64,000 nucleotides of DNA, taken from contig PEZS01000001.1 of assembly GCA_002778785.1 (NCBI GenBank), positions 327,666 through 391,665 on the forward strand, written 5' to 3'. Shown here piece by piece: positions 17,190 through 24,361 of this stretch (within the stretch, counting starts at the first letter, position 1; each line of letters begins with the position of its first letter). The notes beneath the pieces are model-generated. The model saw nothing but the letters and a program-made list of their open reading frames with translations, had not been told where the DNA came from and made no database searches. This DNA is from Bdellovibrionales bacterium CG10_big_fil_rev_8_21_14_0_10_45_34 (GTDB lineage Bacteria; Bdellovibrionota; Bdellovibrionia; Bdellovibrionales; 1-14-0-10-45-34). The position numbers were made by a program, and so were the translations under genes.

Positions 17190-17414
17190 TTAAAGTCGGG
17201 CTAATAGGTTCGCTACCTTAAGATTTAAAGCCTCGGCGATAAAGTAGAGGGTCAAGTATCTGGGGTCTTTCTTGCCATTCTCAATGTCGCTTAAATTACC
17301 TTTGCTAATGCCAGCCTTATTCGCCAGCGCTTCAACGGTCATTAGTCGTCGCTTGCGCCAACTCTGAATGTTAGCGCCCAACTTTAATAGTTTTTTTTCG
17401 TGTGCCTTCACCAC
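17190..17414 (-). CDS. XRE-family transcriptional regulator
   Basis: A 74-residue protein that is almost entirely one Cro/CI-type helix-turn-helix domain (IQSWRKRRLMTVEALANKAGI, then SKGNLSDIENGKKDPRY and LTLYFIAEALNL). GGAGG lies before a GTG start. It heads the minus-strand operon and is divergent from the recombinase operon across 290 bases rich in inverted repeats. This layout suggests it is the repressor or immunity-type switch of the element. Palindromes at 17153-17189, 17431-17446 and 17467-17511 are candidate binding sites. Confidence 0.9.
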   Translation of the reverse strand: MVKAHEKKLLKLGANIQSWRKRRLMTVEALANKAGISKGNLSDIENGKKDPRYLTLYFIAEALNLKVANLLARL

Positions 17415-17430
17415 GCACCTCCTGTTTTAA

Positions 17431-17446
17431 AAATATCTCGATATTT
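17431..17446. promoter_or_regulatory. inverted repeat upstream of XRE gene
   Basis: AAATATC-TC-GATATTT lies 17 bases before the XRE start codon and close to its ribosome-binding site. Position and symmetry suit an autoregulatory operator; this is inferred. Confidence 0.45.
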
Positions 17447-17466
17447 ATGTAATGGCCTATATTCAG

Positions 17467-17511
17467 CTTAGCCGATTTTGTTCGTTATCGCGAACAACGA
17501 GCTAGGCTAAG
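17467..17511. promoter_or_regulatory. nested inverted repeats in divergent control region
   Basis: Outer arms CTTAGCC (17467-17473) and GGCTAAG (17505-17511) enclose inner arms TTGTTCG (17478-17484) and CGAACAA (17491-17497). The region lies between the divergent XRE and recombinase operons. It could be an operator pair, or a relaxase or replication-initiator site. Confidence 0.5.
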
Positions 17512-17576
17512 ATATGACTTCTCTTGAAGAAAAAAATATTTATGAAATGAGATAATCGTGTAAACCATTGAAACCA

Positions 17577-17605
17577 TTGAGAAATATGTAACAACGCGTT
17601 ATACT
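17577..17605 (+). promoter_or_regulatory. sigma-70-type promoter for recombinase operon
   Basis: TTGAGA and TATACT with a 17-base spacer, about 100 bases upstream of the first gene of the recombinase operon. The match to the consensus is good by eye. Confidence 0.6.
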
Positions 17606-17706
17606 GGTTTTGTAGCGATAAAGAACCGAGGGAGTAGGCTCAAGGGGAAATATCGGGACTGGTTCTGGGTAAGCCACTTAAAGAAACCCTGATTAGTGGT
17701 GGTGAT

Positions 17707-17958
17707 ATGAAACCCAATACAACAGGCCGAGCCAAGCCTGACTTAGTCGAAGAGGCTGGCACATTAGCGAAAGAAAAGACCCGAACTTACATAAACCCAG
17801 CTGATGGCACGAAGTTTAAAATTACTGAGGAAGAGTTCGCTCAGGTAGTTAAGATTTTCGAATATCTTCGAAATTCACGAAACGCCCAAGTGGACACTCT
17901 CGAACCAGAAACAGATACGCAAGAAGTATCAAATGATTTAAAAGAAAAGGCAGGATAA
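17707..17958 (+). CDS. small hypothetical protein, recombinase operon
   Basis: An 83-residue acidic protein with the segment TYINPADGTKFKITEEEFAQVVKIFEYLRN in the middle. It has a weak ribosome-binding site (GGTGGTG). It is the first of three closely spaced plus-strand genes ending with the serine recombinase. Family not recognised; position suggests a recombination directionality or accessory factor, which is speculation. Confidence 0.55.
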   Translation: MKPNTTGRAKPDLVEEAGTLAKEKTRTYINPADGTKFKITEEEFAQVVKIFEYLRNSRNAQVDTLEPETDTQEVSNDLKEKAG

Positions 17959-17962
17959 CTTT

Positions 17963-18304
17963 ATGGACGCTTATAGAAATAGAAAAATCAATTTTTCCGA
18001 TGTTGGCTTTAGACTTTGGCATAAACTCCGAAGCACAAAAACAACCCGGAAAGAGCGAGAAGATTTGCGAATGGAACTCCAAAGAATTGGAATGGTAAAT
18101 GGAATTATTTTTAGAATTTTAGTTACCAATCGAGAGGAGTTTCCCTTCGCAAAGGAGTTACAAGAAAGTTTCGTGAGAACCTTTATACCAGAAGAATTAC
18201 TCACGAATTGGAGCGATAAGAAAAAACTTGAAGTGCTGTTAGCAACCATAATGCCTGACCCAAGAAAGTTCGAGTATCTATATGACGATAATATACAAGA
18301 ATAA
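17963..18304 (+). CDS. hypothetical protein preceding recombinase
   Basis: A 113-residue basic, helical protein (MDAYRNRKINFSDVGFRLWH ...). It starts four bases after the previous stop and overlaps the recombinase gene by 23 bases, so the three genes are very likely co-transcribed and translationally coupled. No family is recognised. Its partner-like position next to a serine recombinase suggests a role in integration or excision control, unproven. Confidence 0.6.
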   Translation: MDAYRNRKINFSDVGFRLWHKLRSTKTTRKEREDLRMELQRIGMVNGIIFRILVTNREEFPFAKELQESFVRTFIPEELLTNWSDKKKLEVLLATIMPDPRKFEYLYDDNIQE

Positions 18305-19889
18305 GAAAGCTGTCGCTATTCTTCGAGTGAGTAGCGTCAAGCAAACAGATGGTGGTATCTCTCATCAGGTTCAGGAAGAGAAGTGTCGGGAGTATGCGAA
18401 AGACCTTGGATTAGATTTAGTAAGTGTTTTTACTTTTGCCGAAAGTGCTAAAGACAGTCAGCATCGAAAAAAATATAATGAAGCAATGGCATTTGTACGA
18501 AAGAACAAGATAGGTAATGTCTTATTCTATATGACCGACCGCGAAGCAAGAAATATGACTGATGGGGAGGAGAATGAGCGTCGCGTTTTAAAGGGTGAGT
18601 TCAATATTCATTATGTGAATGAAAGAAAGATACTTCATCAGAATACACCAACTAGTGAACTGTTTGCTCGTGATGTTCAACTCGCTTTGGCGAAAAGCAC
18701 CTCTAAAATAACAAGTGCTAAAGTTATCGATGCGATGGCCTCAAAGGCTGAGACTGGCTGGTACCCCAGCAATAAGCCGCCACTTGGATACACCACAGTT
18801 AAACTCAGAGACGATGAAACTGGACGTCTCAAAAATCGAGGCACAATTATTGGTCTCGACCCTAATGAGAAAAATAGGAAAATCGTTCTTAAAGAGTTCG
18901 AATTACGAGCGAAGGGGTTTACTTACGAGGAGATTAGGAAGCAAGTTTTGTCAGAAGGGCTGATGAAATCAAAAAAAGCCCTGACATACCGAAAAAGCTC
19001 AATTGAACATAGGCTTAAAAACCCCTTCTATCGTGGCGAGTTCGACTGGAAGGGTAAGCGCTACAAAGGCAAGCACGAATTATTTATCCCTAGAGCTTGG
19101 ATTGATAGAGTTGATGAAATGAATGGGCTTCGAGGTAGTTCTAAACGCAATTTTGCTGATGAGCATATGGTGTTGGTTGATGGCTGGTTGAATTGCTCCT
19201 GTGGTTGCCGGATTATTTATGACCCTAAAACGAAAACCATCAAGAGTGATGATGGAAAGACAAAAACATATCACTATTATCATTGTACCAATGGCAAAGG
19301 TGTTCATCAGAAGTTCGAAAATATCAAGGGTGATAAAATCTGGGAACAGTTTGGAAGTCTCATCGAAAAAATCAATATCAGCGATGAGTTTGCTGAAGAT
19401 ATAGCCCAGGCCCTCAATAAGACCGAGAATAAGGCCCATAGAGTTAGTGAACTTCAAATAGCTGAGTTCAAGGATAAGGAAGTTGAACTTCAAAGTCGTG
19501 AAGATAAGTTGTTTAATATGTTTGCCGAAAATCAAATCGACAAAGCTACCTACGAGCGCCAACTAAGACTAGTTCGTGAAAATCGTGAAGACATAACTAA
19601 TCAACTTGAGAAACTTCAAAAGAGTTTAACAAGTGCTGTGATGGAAACAGCTAAAACTGTTCTCGAACTGGCTACATCAGCGAAATCATTATGGAAAAGC
19701 AAGTCACCACAGGAGCGCAGAGAGTTCCTAGATACCATACTCTCGAACCCAATATTAGATGGCTTAACTGTTCGATATCAGTTGAAAAAACCATTCGCTG
19801 TACTTGTCAAAATGAATGAAAATGTTGAATGGTGCCCGGGACTGGACTTGAACCAGCATGCCCTTTCGAGCGCTAGCACCTCAAGCTAG
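18282..19889 (+). CDS. large serine recombinase (integrase)
   Basis: A 535-residue site-specific recombinase. The resolvase catalytic domain begins AVAILRVSSVKQTDGG (nucleophile Ser about 17) and ends with YMTDREARN, matching the DR-xxR helix start. The recombinase domain has PPLGYTTV, and a zinc-ribbon region has CSCGC (about 310) and YYHC. A long coiled-coil follows (about 370-460). The final 20 or so codons lie inside tRNA-Leu read antisense (WCPGLDLNQHAL), so the C-terminus and stop codon are supplied by the attachment site. It should insert the element at this tRNA; C-terminal residues may differ in the excised circle. Confidence 0.93.
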   Translation: MTIIYKNKKAVAILRVSSVKQTDGGISHQVQEEKCREYAKDLGLDLVSVFTFAESAKDSQHRKKYNEAMAFVRKNKIGNVLFYMTDREARNMTDGEENERRVLKGEFNIHYVNERKILHQNTPTSELFARDVQLALAKSTSKITSAKVIDAMASKAETGWYPSNKPPLGYTTVKLRDDETGRLKNRGTIIGLDPNEKNRKIVLKEFELRAKGFTYEEIRKQVLSEGLMKSKKALTYRKSSIEHRLKNPFYRGEFDWKGKRYKGKHELFIPRAWIDRVDEMNGLRGSSKRNFADEHMVLVDGWLNCSCGCRIIYDPKTKTIKSDDGKTKTYHYYHCTNGKGVHQKFENIKGDKIWEQFGSLIEKINISDEFAEDIAQALNKTENKAHRVSELQIAEFKDKEVELQSREDKLFNMFAENQIDKATYERQLRLVRENREDITNQLEKLQKSLTSAVMETAKTVLELATSAKSLWKSKSPQERREFLDTILSNPILDGLTVRYQLKKPFAVLVKMNENVEWCPGLDLNQHALSSASTSS

Positions 19890-19916
19890 TGCGTCTACCA
19901 ATTTCGCCACCCGGGC
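19830..19916 (-). tRNA. tRNA-Leu (GAG), attachment site
   Basis: 87 bases including an encoded CCA. Acceptor strands GCCCGGG and CCCGGGC pair fully. The anticodon stem CTAGC/GCTAG encloses loop TTGAGGT (anticodon GAG), followed by a long variable arm and T-loop GGTTCAAGTCC. The 3' half overlaps the last codons of the serine recombinase gene on the other strand, marking the right attachment site of the element. Confidence 0.95.
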
Positions 19917-19925
19917 AATTAAAAA

Positions 19926-20105
19926 TTGTGTCTCAGTAACCTGCCAGAGCTCAGCTCGTATGGCAACTACGAGAAGTTCGAAAACGGTAAAGACACTTAT
20001 TTCATCGAAAAAGGGACCTGGTACCTACATCATGTTGGAAAAGGCAGCCACTTCACTAAGTTTATCCGCGCCAGACTCAAAATTGTGGAATTGTTTTCGG
20101 CTTGA
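19926..20105 (+). pseudogene. possible 3' remnant of a truncated gene
   Basis: A frame directly after tRNA-Leu, with no ATG and only a TTG near its beginning, reads as coherent protein for about 57 residues: ELSSYGNYEKFENGKDTYF, IEKGTWYLHHVGKGSHF, then TKFIRARLKIVELFSA and stop. Composition is protein-like, and a strong terminator follows at 20182. It may be the tail of a gene interrupted by insertion events next to the tRNA. Family not recognised. Confidence 0.35.
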
Positions 20106-20181
20106 TTAACCCATTTAAAACAGAGTTGGGTCCAATGAGTATGGGCGCAGATAGAACGCCCATATGGTTCCTCCAGTTTTT

Positions 20182-20217
20182 GGCCAGGATCTCCCCAGAC
20201 CTGGCCGTTTTTCTTTT
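20182..20217 (+). terminator. intrinsic terminator
   Basis: Stem GGCCAGG / CCTGGCC with an 11-base loop, followed by GTTTTTCTTTT. A second inverted repeat, ATGGGCG / CGCCCAT, lies upstream at 20141-20163. No intact plus-strand gene precedes it, which supports the idea that the upstream coding remnant was once an expressed gene. Confidence 0.85.
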
Positions 20218-20581
20218 AGGAAGCTAGCACTCTTATCAAAAAGAAAAGCGCTGTTCCGAAAGTCACAAAGTGTATCAGTATGGTCGACATTTTCATCCTT
20301 AGCTGGCCTTTAGGGGCACCTACCCATCTTTTCGGTTAAGTTTTGAAAAACTTTAGCAACTAGTTGAAATCTATGAATTTTCTTGCCTGACTAAAAACTA
20401 GACAATTGCACGCCAGAACCGCTTAGATGTTAACATATTGAAAACACAAAGAAAAACCAAAATTTGTAACATTTTTGGTCACCCTTATCCCACCTAAAAG
20501 TGCTTAGACAGATTGCCCTCAGAAAGCATGAAATCCAGAAAACCCATTAATTACAATTAGTTAAGACTAGCCACTAACCTT
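20218..20581. other. gap without a recognisable gene
   Basis: About 360 AT-rich bases between the terminator and the lipoprotein promoter. No frame with a ribosome-binding site and no structured RNA was recognised. Confidence 0.4.
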
Positions 20582-20597
20582 CGGCACGATCCTGGCA
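20582..20597 (+). promoter_or_regulatory. candidate sigma-54 promoter
   Basis: CGGCACG-ATCC-TGGCA has the invariant GG and GC dinucleotides at the required -24/-12 spacing and six of seven -24 consensus bases. It lies about 50 bases before the lipoprotein start. A transcription start near 20608 is expected. Sigma-54 control would need an enhancer-binding activator that is not in this window. Confidence 0.5.
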
Positions 20598-20648
20598 TTT
20601 TTACATGGTTGAGGCGGTGTTTGAAGACATCTCCTTAGGAGAAAGAGA

Positions 20649-21431
20649 ATGAAAAGGGTAACTCTAAAAATTAAAACAGCGGTACTGGTGAGCACACTTG
20701 CCATACTTGTTGGTTGCCCAAGCAAGGACAACGGAGCTGGAGCTCCGCCTCCTCCAGCAGCCACTCCAACGACACCCACAGTGCCTACACCGACGACACC
20801 CACTGACACAAATACTGCGGCCAAAGCTGGCGGAGAAGCTGTACTTCAGATTGATTCGATAACTTCATTTTCTGAGTATGCGGGCCGTCCTTTATATAAT
20901 CCAAAAGATGTGAAGGTGAGAGTTAATCTTCAAAATCTTGGCTCATGGTATGGCCAAGATGTCTATGGTGGTGAGTTAGCAATTTCGTACAACGATCTTG
21001 GACCTGGTGGTCGTGATCAGTATTACGAAGGGCGTTTCTATTCAGGAACAGATCTGAACGAGAACTCGCATAAAAGATTTGCGCACGGAATGTTTCGTGG
21101 TTTTTTTGAAGACAGCTTAGGTGCGGCCCTCATCGTCATCGAAGAGACGGATGATTTGGGTTTAATGTCGGGCTCTGTTTACTACAAAAACTGGAACCTC
21201 GCTGTCTGTAATTCTATGCCGTTCTTCTACCCCGAGTGTAACGACAAATCACAAGCCAAGTGCTGGAATATATTAAGAGGGCCTTATGACTGTCGCACCT
21301 TTGTGGCGCAAAACTCAGACGGCAAGTGGGTCGTTGATATAGACAAAGTAACATCATCTGTACCGAGTGATGGATATAAGAGAATTGGTCGATTTGAAGG
21401 TCTCAACTTTGCAAAAGCATTTAATAAGTAG
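20649..21431 (+). CDS. lipoprotein of unknown function
   Basis: A 260-residue protein. Signal peptide with lipobox LVGC (about 20-23), then a Pro/Thr-rich tether (about 32-56) and a globular domain of about 200 residues with conserved-looking GRPLYNPKDVKVRV and four Cys (CNSMPFFYPEC, C-W-N, DCRTF) that may form disulfides. TAGGAGAAAG precedes the ATG. A sigma-54-like promoter lies about 50 bases upstream. It is the first of three envelope lipoproteins on the plus strand. The tether suggests the domain projects from the membrane; function unknown. Confidence 0.75.
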   Translation: MKRVTLKIKTAVLVSTLAILVGCPSKDNGAGAPPPPAATPTTPTVPTPTTPTDTNTAAKAGGEAVLQIDSITSFSEYAGRPLYNPKDVKVRVNLQNLGSWYGQDVYGGELAISYNDLGPGGRDQYYEGRFYSGTDLNENSHKRFAHGMFRGFFEDSLGAALIVIEETDDLGLMSGSVYYKNWNLAVCNSMPFFYPECNDKSQAKCWNILRGPYDCRTFVAQNSDGKWVVDIDKVTSSVPSDGYKRIGRFEGLNFAKAFNK

Positions 21432-21567
21432 CGATGTTTGAAGCGACTGTGTTTAAGAGCGATTTAAACAGGTGAAACTGAACAAAGGTTCGACATCTGT
21501 AAAACAAAAAAGATCTGCGGGGGCAGATTGAATACGTAGGGGGGAGGAGAGTTGAGGAGAGAGAGTT

Positions 21568-22236
21568 ATGAAAGCAACAGACTTCTTTCAGAAAGAAAAC
21601 GATCGGGCTTCAGCAAAGCGACCCTACTTAAGAAGGTTGGGCGTCTTGATGTTGGCAGTGACAGCGTTATCGATGCTAACGGCGTGCCCGGATAAAGATC
21701 GAAACAATCAGCCCGTAGCGATTGCACCGCCACCACCTATGCCGCCAGGCCCAGGAGGTCCAGGAGGGTGTATGGGACCACAATGTTACCAGAGTCAGGG
21801 TATGATGCCCTTAATGTCAGCGATTGGATCTGACTACTCGGGAACAATCTTTCTTGAGTTAAATCTCTATGGTTCGCAGCAGACGATCTCGCAGTTCGGA
21901 GGTCAATTCTTTTCAGAACAGTACAGCGGTCCAGCGTTGGCAGAAGGCGTGTTAACGGTAACCCCACAGTTTTCTCAAAATAACTCGGTTACTTGCGCGA
22001 TACCTCCAGGTCAGTACTATGTTGTGTCTCAACAACAGGGAATGTTCAGCCAGATGATGTTTCAGTTTCAGATGATAGATCAGAATACTGGAATTCAAGT
22101 AGTCCTTCCAAACAATGGGTTAAGAGTTTCGCAGAGTCCGCGAATTGGGCCTGATGGTTTTGGTTACAACTTTCTCATGCAAAACTACATGCAGGTTGGA
22201 GTGGGCGGCATGGGGTGTCAAGTGATGTTGAACTAG
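21568..22236 (+). CDS. lipoprotein with Pro/Gly-rich tether
   Basis: A 222-residue protein. An unusually long n-region (about 26 residues) precedes a hydrophobic core and lipobox LTAC (about 37-40). Then comes a Pro/Gly/Met-rich tether with APPPPMPPGPGGPGG and a Gln-rich, beta-like domain with three or four Cys. A GAGGAGAGAGAG tract before the ATG provides the ribosome-binding site. It follows another tethered lipoprotein and may be functionally related. Family not recognised. Confidence 0.72.
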   Translation: MKATDFFQKENDRASAKRPYLRRLGVLMLAVTALSMLTACPDKDRNNQPVAIAPPPPMPPGPGGPGGCMGPQCYQSQGMMPLMSAIGSDYSGTIFLELNLYGSQQTISQFGGQFFSEQYSGPALAEGVLTVTPQFSQNNSVTCAIPPGQYYVVSQQQGMFSQMMFQFQMIDQNTGIQVVLPNNGLRVSQSPRIGPDGFGYNFLMQNYMQVGVGGMGCQVMLN

Positions 22237-22371
22237 AGTCAAACATAGTGAGGTTACACTTTCTCAAGCGGGCTTTCCGAATGTTTAGAGGTAAAGGCAA
22301 ACTATTAGATGACTAGTTAAAAAATGAAATTTGAGTACGGACACCTGAAGTAAACTCTTGAAAAAAAGGCT

Positions 22372-23085
22372 ATGGTTGCGATGAGACTAAATGAAATTAT
22401 TGTTTCGATTCTGATAGGGCTAAGCGCGTTGACTGTCTCTTGCGCGAAGGTTGAAAGATACCACGAATCGACGCTGACAAATGATCAAGCATCGGCACTC
22501 TACTCAGAACAGCTCACTGTAATGAATGAGGCGCTGACAGAGCTGACAGAGCAGAACTTCGATCAAATCCGCGTCAGCGCCATTCAAAATATGATGACTT
22601 TAGAACAAGACCCAGCAACACGTCACTTTATGATGGAGGCCAAAACTTCTGAGCAGTTTCGGGCGCTGCTTCCGTTTGCTGATTACACGATCCTTGACGT
22701 AGCATCTACTGCGCAGCCAATCCGCGGAATCGTTTCGCTTTCCGTCTTAAAACAAGAGGCGGCCTATTACGTTAACCTAGTATTCACAACTTACCTTTCA
22801 CCAACTGAGTACACCCGAGAAGGATACTCGAACCTTGTACCTTCATCAGGTTACGAGAATTTTCACCTTCAAGACGGAGGCTTCCAGATAGTCGCGAGCA
22901 ACATTCTCGATTTTAATCCTGAGTACAAGAGAAGATCTATTGTGATCCACTCTGACGACCTCGATGAAAATGGTGCACTGAAAGACAGTCTCAAGCTTCA
23001 GATTCACTCACTTGATCAAACAACTGGCCAAACTTGGCTATCCGGCGTCGTCAACGGCCTCCAAGAATTCCTCATTCATTTTTAG
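22372..23085 (+). CDS. lipoprotein of unknown function
   Basis: A 237-residue protein with hydrophobic N-terminus IIVSILIGLSALTVSCAK; lipobox TVSC around residues 21-24. The ATG at 22381 is an alternative start, three codons on. The domain is mixed alpha/beta with no recognisable motif. It is the third consecutive plus-strand lipoprotein gene, but its 135-base upstream gap suggests its own promoter. Confidence 0.68.
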   Translation: MVAMRLNEIIVSILIGLSALTVSCAKVERYHESTLTNDQASALYSEQLTVMNEALTELTEQNFDQIRVSAIQNMMTLEQDPATRHFMMEAKTSEQFRALLPFADYTILDVASTAQPIRGIVSLSVLKQEAAYYVNLVFTTYLSPTEYTREGYSNLVPSSGYENFHLQDGGFQIVASNILDFNPEYKRRSIVIHSDDLDENGALKDSLKLQIHSLDQTTGQTWLSGVVNGLQEFLIHF

Positions 23086-23305
23086 GTGCCAGGTCCTAGA
23101 TGCGGACGCACCTAGTCGATTAGTAGAATCGAAATCCCAAGTTCAACCCAAATCTCCTACTTGGGATAAGTGAAGCCTATAAGCCAGCATGTTTTACTAC
23201 CTATGTTTGCGCTCGCTCAGGCAGGATCACTCATTGGCCATGTGTTGTAACATAATACTTGTTCCTACCATCAATAGCTTTCATACTTATACGAGTGGGG
23301 TAAGT

Positions 23306-24172
23306 ATGCAGCTTTGGGTGGAGTTTTTTGAAGATCTTCAGAACGTTCGGGGTCGCTCGCGCAATACCGTCATGGCCTACCGGCGTGACCTTGAAGTTTA
23401 CGAAAAGTTCTTAGCAGCGAAAAAGCCTCTTTCGATGCTTGCAGGCTTTTTAAAGTCGCAGGGGTTGAGCACACGCTCCCAAGCTCGAGTAATCTCAAGT
23501 CTTAGAACCTATTACAAATTTTTAGAAGATCGCGGAATTGATGCGCCCGAACTCAGAGAACTGCGTCCGCCCAAGGTGACTAAATCTATTCCAAGGCCAC
23601 TTGATTTTGACGAATATCGAAAACTTGTTGATGCCAGTAAAACGAGCGACCTCTATAAAACTGCACGTAACCACATCACATTGGCGCTTTTGTTCGGGCT
23701 TGGTTGCCGCGTGAGCGAACTTATAGAGCTGAGTTTGCAAGATGTTTACTTGGATGACTCCAAAGTATTGCTAAAAGGTAAGGGCGGAAAGCAGCGATTC
23801 GTGCCGCTCACAACATTTATTATTCAAGAGTTGGGTATTTATCTCACTCATGTCAGAAGTCATCTCACCGACGATCCGATTGCGCAGACGAGTATCATTA
23901 TAAATGATCGAGGACATCGCCCTTCGCGGGTAGATATCTGGAGGTGGCTTGCTCATTGGTCGCAAGTCGCCGGGTTTGATGAGCCTATTTCACCGCATAG
24001 ATTTCGCCATGGCTGCGCGACGGCACTGCTCGAGTCAGGCGCTGACCTAAGATCGATACAAATGATTTTGGGGCACGCAAGTTTACAGACGACGCAGATC
24101 TACACGACAGTAGCGACTCATAAAATTCAAGAGACCGTTGAGAACCATCATCCGATGTCGTACAAAGGTTGA
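23306..24172 (+). CDS. XerC/XerD-type tyrosine recombinase
   Basis: A 289-residue site-specific recombinase. The N-terminal SAM-like core-binding domain (FFEDLQNVRGRSRNTVMAYR) is followed by the catalytic domain: first Arg in GLGCRVSELIEL (about 135), Lys in KGKGGKQR (about 158), HRFRHG (about 230), His in ILGHASL (about 255) and the Tyr nucleophile in TTQIYT (about 266). Length and ending match XerC/XerD, which resolve chromosome dimers at dif. The ATG at 23306 (after GGGGTAAGT) is preferred over an upstream frame start at 23189. Chromosomal housekeeping role is more likely than element integrase, as no element borders it. Confidence 0.88.
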   Translation: MQLWVEFFEDLQNVRGRSRNTVMAYRRDLEVYEKFLAAKKPLSMLAGFLKSQGLSTRSQARVISSLRTYYKFLEDRGIDAPELRELRPPKVTKSIPRPLDFDEYRKLVDASKTSDLYKTARNHITLALLFGLGCRVSELIELSLQDVYLDDSKVLLKGKGGKQRFVPLTTFIIQELGIYLTHVRSHLTDDPIAQTSIIINDRGHRPSRVDIWRWLAHWSQVAGFDEPISPHRFRHGCATALLESGADLRSIQMILGHASLQTTQIYTTVATHKIQETVENHHPMSYKG

Positions 24173-24361
24173 TCTTTTAAGCAACAAGATGGGATTGGGC
24201 AAAGTCGGACATAAAAAGTGAGCACCGTCGACTTTGTGGGCCTCCTAAAAGGAGCCATCTGAAACCTTCATCAAAGCCTATTCGAACCTACTTCTGCTAC
24301 AATCCGAAACTCGAACGACCAGGATCAGGATGAGTGCCATCAGATAGGCAATTGATTTGCT

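Larger units (their letters stand above)
9271..19916. mobile_element. putative integrative mobilizable element at tRNA-Leu (left end uncertain)
   Basis: Right end: a large serine recombinase gene runs into the 3' half of tRNA-Leu, placing the attachment site there. Content is typical cargo and mobility: toxin-antitoxin, restriction-modification, XRE regulator, FtsK/TcpA-like ATPase, Rep_trans-like relaxase and several very small genes. Base composition appears more AT-rich than the flanks. No exact copy of the tRNA end was found on the left, so the left boundary could lie anywhere between about 9.0 and 10.3 kb. No conjugation pore genes are visible, so it would need a helper to transfer. Confidence 0.7.
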
